From: Aeromicrobium stalagmiti
GTDB lineage: Bacteria > Actinomycetota > Actinomycetes > Propionibacteriales > Nocardioidaceae
Reading direction: 5' to 3'
Assembly: GCF_013283745.1 (NCBI RefSeq)
Contig: NZ_JABSTZ010000004.1
Coordinates: 186,001 to 250,000 of the forward strand
DNA length: 64,000 nucleotides
Shown: one piece after another, positions 35,472 through 43,307 of the stretch
Layout: the number at the start of each line of letters is the position of its first letter
Position numbering within the stretch: the first letter of the stretch is position 1
Position numbers and translations under genes: made by a program
The notes under the pieces: model-generated
The model's database searches: none
Seen by the model: only the letters and a program-made list of their open reading frames with translations
Told to the model about the DNA's origin: nothing

Positions 35472-36767
35472 TCACGCGGCGCGGGGTTCTTGCCGGGTGA
35501 ATCTGGCGTGTCGTCGCCGAACTCGGTCGGGGTCGATGCGCGGGGGTGGGATGACCTCGGGGATGCCATCGTTGGCCATGACGATGCCCCACTCGCCCTC
35601 GTGGACGAGGAAGTGGTGGAAGTGGCACAACAACGCTGCGTTGGCCAAATCTGTCGGGCCGCCCTCCGTCCACCAGGTGATGTGATGGGCCTCGCACCAG
35701 GCGGGCGGCCGATCGCAGCCGGGGAAGATGCACCCCCGGTCACGGTGGGCGAGGGCGATCCTCTGGTGCTTGTCGTAGAGGCGTCGGGTCGTGCCGAGGT
35801 CGAGGATCTTCGACTCGGCGTCGAGGTAGAGGGCGACGAGCTGAGCGTTGCACGCCATGCGCTGCGCCTTGGCGGCGGAGGTCGTGGTACCCGAGGTGTT
35901 GGTGGCGGTGCCGTTGCCGGTGCGGAGGTTGTCGACGTCGACCGTGACGGCCACGGTGGCTGCGAGCCCGCCGTGCTGGGGGAGTGCGCCGGTGGGCAGG
36001 TGGGCGATGAGCTCAACGAAGGCGTGGCCCATCTTCTGGTCCCGGGGCAAGGCCCTCCACCCGTCGAGGTCGAACCCGAACGCCTCGGCCGCGTTGGCGT
36101 TGCGACGCGGCGCGATGATCCCCTCGACCGCAGCGCGCAACGTGTCACCGTCAGCGTCGGCGACCACGGCGGAGATCCGGGTGGTGCCGTCGCCGCGGCG
36201 TCGCATCGACAGGCGGGTCGCCTCGAACGCCTTCTGCTCCTCGGCGAGGACCTTCTTCCCCAGCTCTTCGTCGGCACCGTCGGGGTCGATGACCTCGAGC
36301 ACGCGGTTGGCGAGGCGCTTGAGGTCATCGAGATTGTGCTCACCGGCCAGCTTGATCAGATGGGCCTCTGCGTCGGCGCGGGGCGCGTCGTCGACCCAGT
36401 CGGGCAGGGCATCGATCGCCCTCATGATCACCCCGGCCTGGTCGGTGGAGATCTCACCTGCCGCCCAGGCGGCACGGGCGGCCTCGGTGCATCCGTTGGT
36501 CACCGTGGCCAGTCCGACCAGCTTCGCGGCCTCGCCCTTGGACATGCCGGTCAGGTTGGCCATCCACGCCGTGGTCGACGTCGCAGCGTCGTCGTGGGGC
36601 AGGCCCATGTCGTCGGCGCACCCGGCCAGGCGCGACAGCAACGCATCCAGCGACGTCCGGGCCTGCTGGGCGGCCTTGACGATCTCGCGGACCTCGGCTC
36701 CGGTCAGGGACCAGGGCTCGAGCGCAGCGGCGTCCACGGACAGGGACGACAGCTGCTCGATGATCAT
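35472..36767 (-). CDS. DUF222 / HNH endonuclease domain protein (13E12-like)
   Basis: 431 residues from ATG 36767, with CGGAG upstream. N-terminal DUF222 helical domain and C-terminal HNH nuclease: C346-xxxx-C351, C358-E-A-H361-H362, and CHFHH (381-385). All expected nuclease residues are present. These proteins are repeated in many actinobacterial genomes and some are DNA-damage induced. Convergent with era. Its promoter holds a near-perfect SOS box, so LexA control is likely. Confidence 0.88.
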   Translation of the reverse strand: MIIEQLSSLSVDAAALEPWSLTGAEVREIVKAAQQARTSLDALLSRLAGCADDMGLPHDDAATSTTAWMANLTGMSKGEAAKLVGLATVTNGCTEAARAAWAAGEISTDQAGVIMRAIDALPDWVDDAPRADAEAHLIKLAGEHNLDDLKRLANRVLEVIDPDGADEELGKKVLAEEQKAFEATRLSMRRRGDGTTRISAVVADADGDTLRAAVEGIIAPRRNANAAEAFGFDLDGWRALPRDQKMGHAFVELIAHLPTGALPQHGGLAATVAVTVDVDNLRTGNGTATNTSGTTTSAAKAQRMACNAQLVALYLDAESKILDLGTTRRLYDKHQRIALAHRDRGCIFPGCDRPPAWCEAHHITWWTEGGPTDLANAALLCHFHHFLVHEGEWGIVMANDGIPEVIPPPRIDPDRVRRRHARFTRQEPRAA

Positions 36768-36785
36768 GCGGACTCCGGAAAGAGC

Positions 36786-36801
36786 TAGAACATATGTTCG
36801 A
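36786..36801. promoter_or_regulatory. LexA-type SOS box with -10 of the HNH gene
   Basis: TAGAACATATGTTCGA differs at one base from the actinobacterial SOS box TCGAAC-N4-GTTCGA. On the minus strand a TATGAT -10 (36806-36801) ends at the box edge, so LexA would sit on the start site. Confidence 0.8.
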
Positions 36802-36941
36802 TCATACCTCTCGTGGCCGGCCGGACGCAACGCCTGGCAACAACTATTTGTCTGCAATCGCAGTCAGAATGTCGAATTTTAGAGCCCGCCCCACCAGCCT
36901 AGACGAGACCCCGGACACGCCTGATCGTCAACGCGTCGACG

Positions 36942-36947
36942 TAGGGT
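36942..36947 (+). promoter_or_regulatory. -10 box of the pentapeptide gene, leaderless layout
   Basis: TAGGGT 6 nt before GTG 36954. Confidence 0.45.
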
Positions 36948-36953
36948 TCAGGC

Positions 36954-37754
36954 GTGGAGTCACTGGATCTGGTCGCCGACTGCGGCAGCTGCTTCGGCCT
37001 GTGCTGCGTCGCCCTGGCGTTCGAGCGGTCGGCCGACTTCCCGGTCGACAAGGCGGCGGGCGATCCGTGCGTCAACCTCGACGACGGCTTCGGCTGCGGC
37101 ATCCACGCGCACCTGCGTGACGAGGGCTATCGGGGCTGCACGGTCTACGACTGCTTCGGCGCCGGCCAGAAGGTGTCGCAGCTGACCTATGCCGGTGTGA
37201 GCTGGCGTGACGACCCCGCGACGTCGGCGTCGATGTTCGCCGCGCTGCCGGTCATGCGCCAGCTGCACGAGATGCTCTGGTATCTCCTGGAGGCCGTCGA
37301 GCGTCCCGAGGCTGAGGTGGTGCGTGACCAGGTGGCCGACGCCCTCGCCGAGACCGAGGCCCTGACCCGTTCGTCGGCCGACGACCTGTCGTCGATCGAC
37401 CTCACTGCCCACCGGGCTCGGGTCGATCCGGTGCTCCAGCAGGTGAGCCGTCACGTGCGTGCAGCGCACCCCGGGCCGGAGCGTCGTGGTGCCGACCTGC
37501 TGGGCGCGCGGCTGCGACGTGCCGACCTGCGCGGCGCCAACCTGCGCGGCGCGCTGCTGATCGCCGCCGACCTGCGCGAGGCCGACCTGCGCACCGCCGA
37601 CCTCATCGGGGCAGACCTGCGGGACGCCAAGCTGCACGGCGCCGACCTCGCCGGGGCGCTGTTCCTGACCCAGGTGCAGGTCAACGCCGCGACCGGTGAC
37701 GCCCGGTCGGTGATCCCCGACCGACTGGTCCGGCCGGCGCACTGGGAGCGATAG
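36954..37754 (+). CDS. Pentapeptide-repeat protein with Cys-rich N-terminus
   Basis: 266 residues. Eight cysteines lie in the first 67 residues (10, 13, 17, 18, 39, 48, 62, 67), the CGSCFGLCC cluster resembling a metal or Fe-S site. A helical middle (about 85-170) leads to A(D/N)Lxx pentapeptide repeats at about 178-225 ([20 protein letters not shown]...), which build a right-handed beta-helix. The partner is unknown; some pentapeptide proteins mimic DNA. Lies next to the SOS-linked HNH gene but has its own promoter. Confidence 0.8.
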   Translation: MESLDLVADCGSCFGLCCVALAFERSADFPVDKAAGDPCVNLDDGFGCGIHAHLRDEGYRGCTVYDCFGAGQKVSQLTYAGVSWRDDPATSASMFAALPVMRQLHEMLWYLLEAVERPEAEVVRDQVADALAETEALTRSSADDLSSIDLTAHRARVDPVLQQVSRHVRAAHPGPERRGADLLGARLRRADLRGANLRGALLIAADLREADLRTADLIGADLRDAKLHGADLAGALFLTQVQVNAATGDARSVIPDRLVRPAHWER

Positions 37755-37778
37755 CCGCCGTGGTGTCAGCGTGGGCCG

Positions 37779-38219
37779 TCAGCCCTCGCAGGTCTTCTTG
37801 ATCTCCACGGCGGCTTCGGTCACCAGTGGGTCCAGGTCGCCCGCCTCGACGTAGGCCTCGGGGTCGTCGAGGTAGTCGACGAGCTGACCGGCCGGGTCCT
37901 TCAGCTCGGCGGGGCCTTCGGCGACCACCGTGAACAGCTGGTTCTGCACCTCGGTCGCCCGATCGACGTTCGCCAGCGCTCCGCCGCTCGTCCTCACCGC
38001 CTCACCGGCGGCCAACGCGTCGTCGACGTAGCGCGCGGCCGGGCCGACCAGCAGGCTGCAGGCGCCCTCGAGCGTCTTGGGGCTGACCTTGGCGGCCGCG
38101 GTGCTCTCGGTGCTCGGCGCCGTGTCGCCGGACGACGCCTCGCCATCGTCGCTGCTCGTGCATCCGGTCGTCATGGCGGCCAGGAGGACGAGTCCCCCGA
38201 CCAGGTGCGCACGTTGCAT
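37779..38219 (-). CDS. Putative lipoprotein
   Basis: 146 residues. Signal peptide ending in lipobox MTTGC (Cys20), a Ser/Thr/Ala linker, then a helical domain of ~100 residues with no known family. Held at the outer face of the membrane. A minus-strand TACGGT box (38253-38248) and GAGAGGGA before the ATG support expression. Function unknown. Confidence 0.7.
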   Translation of the reverse strand: MQRAHLVGGLVLLAAMTTGCTSSDDGEASSGDTAPSTESTAAAKVSPKTLEGACSLLVGPAARYVDDALAAGEAVRTSGGALANVDRATEVQNQLFTVVAEGPAELKDPAGQLVDYLDDPEAYVEAGDLDPLVTEAAVEIKKTCEG

Positions 38220-38271
38220 CCCTGTCCCTCTCGCTGGCTGGCCTCCGACCGTACTGGATCGGCGGCCGCGA

Positions 38272-38997
38272 TCAGGACAGGCTGTCCGCGAGCTCGCGGA
38301 TCTCGTCGGCCGTGACCTCGCGGACCAGGCGGCCGGTGACCTCGTCGTACACGTCGATCAGGCCCGAGAGGTCCTTGACCATGCGACGTGCCCGGGCCGG
38401 GCTGTTGCCGCAGTCGGCGCGGCACTCGCCCGAGGCTGCGACCTTGTGGGCGATGACGAGGGCGGCCAGCGCATACGCCTCGGCGACGCCGAGGTCGGGC
38501 GACAGGGCGAACGGGAAGATGCGGGCCATTCGCTCGTGGAACTCGACGTGCTCGCCGTCGAGGTCACCGTGGGTGATCGGGAACTGCATGGCGTCGGTGA
38601 ACGCGTCGTGGACCGTGACCGCGGCGTCGTCCGCGTCGATCAGGCTCTCTGCGCGCTGCACCGCAGCGATCACCGCAGGGCGTGCAGCGGGCTCGAGCAG
38701 CGCCATGACCTGCCGGGCCTGGGCAAGACGGAGCCGGGCGCGCAGCGTCGGAGAGTCGTCGGTCGTGCCGAACAGTCGGCCGATCAGCGGCACCAGCCGG
38801 GAGCGATCGCTCTCGCGCAGCAGGTCGTTGACGGTGCGTGCCTCGTGCGCCAGCAGCTCGTGCGTGCAGTCGGGGCGATCGCTCCACTCCTCGCCGGCCA
38901 AGAGCGAGACGTACTCCATGACACAGGCCTCGCCGTTGGTCGAGTCGTGGGAGCCGGCGGAGAGGGTGGGAAGGGCATCGGGGACGCGGTGGGTCAC
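38272..38997 (-). CDS. Conserved hypothetical protein
   Basis: 241 residues from GTG 38997. The first 40 residues contain NGEACVMEYVSLLAGEEWSDRPDCTHELLA, a stretch that recurs in actinobacterial hypothetical proteins (from memory, not searched), and the rest is mainly helical. Two Cys in ECRADCGNS near 200. No catalytic motif recognised. Not part of a clear operon. Confidence 0.65.
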   Translation of the reverse strand: MTHRVPDALPTLSAGSHDSTNGEACVMEYVSLLAGEEWSDRPDCTHELLAHEARTVNDLLRESDRSRLVPLIGRLFGTTDDSPTLRARLRLAQARQVMALLEPAARPAVIAAVQRAESLIDADDAAVTVHDAFTDAMQFPITHGDLDGEHVEFHERMARIFPFALSPDLGVAEAYALAALVIAHKVAASGECRADCGNSPARARRMVKDLSGLIDVYDEVTGRLVREVTADEIRELADSLS

Positions 38998-39025
38998 CTC
39001 TCCATTCTCCCCGGCAGGTCAAGCC

Positions 39026-39511
39026 TCACCCCATCAGCAGCGCGGCGACCGTGCCCCCGAGGTCGTACGCGCGGTCGAGGTGCTTCTGCTCGACGTCGCC
39101 GACGACCTCGAGCACCTCGGCGGCCTGGGCCCAGGGGAGTGCCTGCACGACGCCCTGGACCGAGCGCACTGCTCCCGTCGTGTCGTAGCGGCCGTGCACC
39201 CAGAGCCCGTACGGCTGGCGGCCACGGCTGGTCGCCCCAGCGGATCCGTCCTCGCCGAGGGCTCCACCCGCCTCGAGGAAGATCGTGTCGAAGAAGTGCT
39301 TCAGCGCTCCACTCATGTAGCCGAAGTTCGCGCTCGTGCCGAGCAGGATGCCGTCGGCCGCGAGCACGTCGTCCGCGGTCGCTTCCAGGGCGGGCCGCAC
39401 CACGACCTCGACGCCCTCGATCGCGTCGTCGGATGCGCCGGCGAACACGGCGTCGAGCAGACGCCCGGTCGTGGGCGTGGGGGAGTGGTGCACGATCAGC
39501 AGCGAGGTCAT
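39026..39511 (-). CDS. Flavodoxin-like / NAD(P)H-dependent FMN oxidoreductase
   Basis: 161 residues. Flavodoxin fold: LLIVHHSPTPTTGRLLDAV phosphate loop, GILLGTSANFGYMSGALKHFFDTIF (FMN ring contact), then a helical end. Related to WrbA/FMN reductase proteins. Electron partner unknown. Starts 28 nt upstream of the previous minus-strand gene, so both may share one transcript. Confidence 0.8.
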   Translation of the reverse strand: MTSLLIVHHSPTPTTGRLLDAVFAGASDDAIEGVEVVVRPALEATADDVLAADGILLGTSANFGYMSGALKHFFDTIFLEAGGALGEDGSAGATSRGRQPYGLWVHGRYDTTGAVRSVQGVVQALPWAQAAEVLEVVGDVEQKHLDRAYDLGGTVAALLMG

Positions 39512-39585
39512 GGGTCCAGTGTCACGCCCCGCCGACGAGGGTGTGTCGCGCGGCGGGCTTCGGCCGGATTGTCACGCAGTTCCCC

Positions 39586-39591
39586 TAGGGT
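39586..39591 (+). promoter_or_regulatory. -10 box of the methyltransferase gene, leaderless layout
   Basis: TAGGGT 7 nt before ATG 39599. Confidence 0.45.
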
Positions 39592-39598
39592 GAGGCGC

Positions 39599-41020
39599 AT
39601 GCCCTCCTCCTCCCTGACCGCTCGCGCGTCGCGACGCATCAGGACCGCTACCCGTGTGCTCGTCAAGGGGCTGCCGGCCCCTGCGAAGCCGGCCGCGCTG
39701 CCGAAGGCCCGACGCAGCGCCAAGCCTGTTCCCGGACGGTGGGTGCGCGTCACGCAGGGGCCCAAGCGCTCGGACGGTGCGCCTGAGCGGCGGGTCACCG
39801 ACCCGACCGAGGCGGCGGCGGTCGACGCCGGCTGGCTGCTGGTCGACGCCTACGAGCGGCTCAGCACGAGCGCGGCGAAGCGGGTCTTCGGGCACGAGCT
39901 CGAGGCCTGGCACCAGTACGCCGACGACACCATCGAGCTGCTCAAGAGCCCCGAGGGTCGCATGATGGTCGACATCGAGGAGAGCGCGGTCAACCGGCTG
40001 CGCTACCGGCGCACGATGGACTTCGCGGCCGCCGGCGACCGGGTGTTCGACGTCGGCTTCGGGCGCGGCTATCTCGCCGCCCAGCTGATCCGCGGCCGCG
40101 GCGTCGCCCGCTATCACGGCATCGACATCATCGACACCTGGGTGGACGAGTCCTACCGGCTGCTCGAGGCCAACGGCCTGGCCGACGCCGACATCCGGCT
40201 CGAGGAGGGTGACCTCTTCGCGCTCACCCCCGAGATGGTCGCGGCGACCGAGGCGAACCTGGTGATCTGCTGCGAGGTGCTCGAGCACGTCGACGACGCC
40301 GAGGACGCCCTGCGCATCCTGGCCGAGGCGCTGCCCGAGGGTGCCGACCTGGTCTTCTCCGTCCCGCTGCACGGACGGCTCGAGCACGTGTGGGGACACG
40401 TCTCGGTGTTCGACGTCGCACGGCTCAAGGACATGCTCGCCGGCGCCGGGCTCTGGGCCCACCACGTCGAGCCGCTCGCCAACACGTGGACCCTCGTCGT
40501 CGCGTCGAGGTCGCCGGAGCCGTCGGCCCGGGTGCGCGGCGCGAGTCGCCGCCCGGCGGTCAACGCCTCCGTCCCCCTGGTGCGCGAGCGCCACTTCGTC
40601 GACGTGGCGGCGAGCGACCACACACCCGTCCGTCCCGAGAGCACGACGATCGCTGTCGTCGAGGGTGAAGCGCCGCTGGTCGAGTGCCGGCTGACCGGCA
40701 CCGGCGGCGTCCGATTCGCGGTCGCGGGCATCGAGTCGCTGCGGCTCGGTCTCGACTACACCTCGTGCGAGGACGTCAGACGCTTCGACATCGTCGCGTT
40801 TGCGGGTGCCACGACCGTCACGTCGTGGTCGTTCACGCCCAGCGAGATGCACGCGGCAGAGGGCAGCCGCTTCGTCTGGCTGCGACCCGGCGAGGGATCG
40901 GCCGGCTTCGTGGCCGCGCCCTACGGCTCGATGCTCACGATCGATGCGGTCGAGGTGACGGCGGTCGTCGCCGACGGCAAGACCGCCACGTTCGGCGTCC
41001 AGGCCGCCTTCCTGCCGTGA
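39599..41020 (+). CDS. Class I SAM-dependent methyltransferase with C-terminal beta domain
   Basis: 473 residues. Basic N-terminus (about 1-45), SAM motif I V149-FDVGFGRGYL159, then LVICCEVLEHVDDAEDALR. A ~150-residue C-terminal beta-rich domain of unknown role follows (about 325-473). The methyl acceptor is unknown; similar layouts occur in glycan or secondary-metabolite loci. Monocistronic, in front of the MoxR operon. Confidence 0.8.
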   Translation: MPSSSLTARASRRIRTATRVLVKGLPAPAKPAALPKARRSAKPVPGRWVRVTQGPKRSDGAPERRVTDPTEAAAVDAGWLLVDAYERLSTSAAKRVFGHELEAWHQYADDTIELLKSPEGRMMVDIEESAVNRLRYRRTMDFAAAGDRVFDVGFGRGYLAAQLIRGRGVARYHGIDIIDTWVDESYRLLEANGLADADIRLEEGDLFALTPEMVAATEANLVICCEVLEHVDDAEDALRILAEALPEGADLVFSVPLHGRLEHVWGHVSVFDVARLKDMLAGAGLWAHHVEPLANTWTLVVASRSPEPSARVRGASRRPAVNASVPLVRERHFVDVAASDHTPVRPESTTIAVVEGEAPLVECRLTGTGGVRFAVAGIESLRLGLDYTSCEDVRRFDIVAFAGATTVTSWSFTPSEMHAAEGSRFVWLRPGEGSAGFVAAPYGSMLTIDAVEVTAVVADGKTATFGVQAAFLP

Positions 41021-41050
41021 CTCGTGCCCGACCTGAGGGCCACGGCTGGT

Positions 41051-41067
41051 TGAACGTTCACGCGAAC
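41051..41067. promoter_or_regulatory. Overlapping palindromes upstream of moxR
   Basis: TGAACGTTCA (41051-41060) is a perfect palindrome, and GTTC-ACGC-GAAC (41056-41067) overlaps it. They lie about 40-55 nt before the moxR start; a TACCAT box is at 41095-41100. Possible regulator site. Confidence 0.3.
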
Positions 41068-41105
41068 AGCGCTGCGGGTTTGACCCGATGTGCATACCAT
41101 CACGT

Positions 41106-42043
41106 ATGGAGTTCGAGACCGTAGCGCGGGCCATTCTCGGCAACATCGAGAAGGTCATCGACGGCAAGCCCGAGGCCGCGGAAGCCGCACTGGTGGTCCT
41201 GCTCGCTGAAGGGCACCTCCTCATCGAGGACGTCCCCGGGGTCGGCAAGACCGTCCTGGCCAAGGCGCTGGGCCGATCGGTCAGCTGCTCGGTGCGCCGC
41301 ATCCAGTTCACCCCCGACCTGCTGCCGTCCGACATCACCGGCGTGTCGGTCTACAACCAGGTCGACCGCGAGTTCGAGTTCAAGCCGGGCGCGGTGTTCG
41401 CCAACATCGTCATCGGCGACGAGATCAACCGTGCCTCGCCCAAGACGCAGTCCGCGCTGCTCGAGGCGATGGAGAACGGCAGGTCACCGTTGACGGCACG
41501 ACCTACACGCTCGCCGCGCCGTTCACGGTCGTCGCGACCCAGAACCCGTTCGAGATGGAGGGCACCTACGCGCTGCCCGAGGCCCAGCGCGACCGGTTCA
41601 TGGCGCGCATCTCGATGGGTTATCCCGACGCCGCCGCCGAGCTGGCGATGGTGCGCGGGCGCGATGCAGAGAACCCCTTCGACGGGCTCGACGCCGTCGC
41701 GACGATCGAGGACGTCCAGCGCATGATCGCCGTGGCGCGGGCGGTCTACGTGTCGGCGTCGGTCGAGCAGTATGCCGTCGACCTCGCGCAGGCGACCCGC
41801 TCCGACGCCGAGCTGCGGCTCGGCGCCAGCCCCCGCGCCACCCTGCAGCTCGTCCGCGCTGCAAAGGCGCGGGCCGCCGTCCAGGGCCGCGACTTCGTGC
41901 TGCCCGACGACATCGACGCGTTGGTGCCGGTCGTGCTGCCGCACCGTCTCATCCCGATGCGAGGTGTCGCCTCGGTCGAGGACGTGGTCGCCCGCATCGT
42001 CGCGGAGACGCCAGTGCCGGCCGGCGCCGTCCAGCCGGGCTGA
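41106..42043 (+). pseudogene. MoxR-family AAA ATPase, frameshifted (1 nt missing near 41481)
   Basis: Residues 1-125 read in the first frame with Walker A GVPGVGKT-type DVPGVGKTV and Walker [10 protein letters not shown]. At 41478-41483 the sequence GGCAGG lacks one C relative to the expected GGC CAG GTC; after that point the family sequence continues one frame over: [36 protein letters not shown] (sensor 1) and the lid. Uncorrected, the product stops at 41726 (206 residues, no sensor or lid). Everything else in the operon is intact, so a sequencing error or a fresh mutation are both possible. MoxR chaperones mature DUF58/VWA partners. Confidence 0.85.
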
Positions 42044-42044
42044 C

Positions 42045-43307
42045 GTGGCCACCGACGGGCCCACCGGCCGCCTGCGCCGGGCAGCGAGCTCGGTGATCCT
42101 CACCCGCCGCGGCATCGGCTTCCTGGTCGGAGCCGTCGTCAGCTTCGCCCTGGCACCGCTGCTCTCGCTGCCAGCGATGCTCTACGTCACCGGCCTGCTG
42201 CTGGCGATGGTGATCCTCTCCACGGCGTTCGTGCTCGTCGGGCACTCGAGGGTGCGCATCGAGCGATCGTTCGCCCCCCAGGTCGTCCAGCCGGGTGCGC
42301 AGTCGCGGGCGTCGGTGCGGGTCACCAACCTGTCGGTCTTGCCGTGCCTCGAGGCGCGGTGGGAGGACCATCTCCCGCACGGCATCTCCGGCGAGTCGTC
42401 GGGCATCCTGCCGGCGCTCGGCGGCAGCCGCAGCGGCGAGTCGCGGATCTCCTTCTCGTACGCCCTGCAGGGTCTGCGTCGCGGGCTCCACGCCGTCGGG
42501 CCCCTGCAGGTCGACGTGCAGGACCCGTTCGGTCTTGTCTTCCGCCGGCACCGTTTCGGCGCGGCGGAGCCGCTCACCGTGCTGCCACGGCGGGTCGACC
42601 TGCCGCCGATCTCGCCCCGCGGCTCCAGCGAGGACGGGGCGACGCGTCCGGCTCCGCAGCACGTGGGTGTCGGCGACGACGACATCATCGCCCGCACCTA
42701 TCTGCCCGGCGACGCGCTCAAGCGCATCCACTGGAAGGCGACGGCCCACCGCGCCGAGCTCATGGTCCGCCAGGAGGAGCAGCAGGTCACGCCCCGTGCT
42801 GCGGTGCACCTCGACTGCGAGCCGCGGAGCCAGGGCACCGCGCGTGACCGCAAGGACCTGTGGGAGTACTCCGCGTCGTTCGAGTGGTGCGTCGTCGCGG
42901 CCGCATCCATCTCGGCGCACCTGGTGAGGGCGGGCTACGTGGTGACGCTGCAGTCCAACGGACGCTCCGTCGACCGCCTGGTCGCCGAGGGGCAGGACAC
43001 GCTGGAGGACGCGATGGTCGACCTGGCGGTCGTCGAGCCGGAGCAGCACGACCACGACGCACGGGTCGAGGCCGAGCGCACGGCGTTCGCGGTGCTGGGA
43101 CGTCTGTCCGCCGAGCGCGCACGCCACTGGGTTGCCGCCCTCGGAGGGTCGAGCTCGATCCTGGCCTTCGTGGCCACCGGAACCCCGGGTGAGGCGCTCG
43201 ACGTGCTCGACGGCGCTCGGTGGAACGTGGTGCAGTACAGGCCCCAGGACGACGTCGCCGACCTGTGGGCCCAGTTCGACGGAGTGCGTGCCGATGCTGC
43301 GAGCTGA
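42045..43307 (+). CDS. DUF58 domain protein
   Basis: 420 residues from GTG 42045, 1 nt after the moxR stop. Two N-terminal membrane helices (about 18-62), a beta-rich part, and the DUF58 signature YLPGDALKRIHWKATAHR (about 219-236). Standard partner of MoxR and a transglutaminase in cell-envelope operons. Its end overlaps the next gene by 14 nt. Confidence 0.9.
   Translation: MATDGPTGRLRRAASSVILTRRGIGFLVGAVVSFALAPLLSLPAMLYVTGLLLAMVILSTAFVLVGHSRVRIERSFAPQVVQPGAQSRASVRVTNLSVLPCLEARWEDHLPHGISGESSGILPALGGSRSGESRISFSYALQGLRRGLHAVGPLQVDVQDPFGLVFRRHRFGAAEPLTVLPRRVDLPPISPRGSSEDGATRPAPQHVGVGDDDIIARTYLPGDALKRIHWKATAHRAELMVRQEEQQVTPRAAVHLDCEPRSQGTARDRKDLWEYSASFEWCVVAAASISAHLVRAGYVVTLQSNGRSVDRLVAEGQDTLEDAMVDLAVVEPEQHDHDARVEAERTAFAVLGRLSAERARHWVAALGGSSSILAFVATGTPGEALDVLDGARWNVVQYRPQDDVADLWAQFDGVRADAAS

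Noticed and set aside
35472-36767. HNH gene as a homing or mobile element
   Set aside because: No terminal repeats, target duplication or intron features seen; DUF222-HNH genes are common chromosomal genes in actinobacteria.
41056-41067. GTTC-N4-GAAC upstream of moxR as an SOS box
   Set aside because: LexA sites read GAAC-N4-GTTC; the arms here are in the reverse order.
41555-42043. C-terminal MoxR frame as a separate gene
   Set aside because: It has no ribosome site or promoter and continues the MoxR family sequence exactly one base out of frame.
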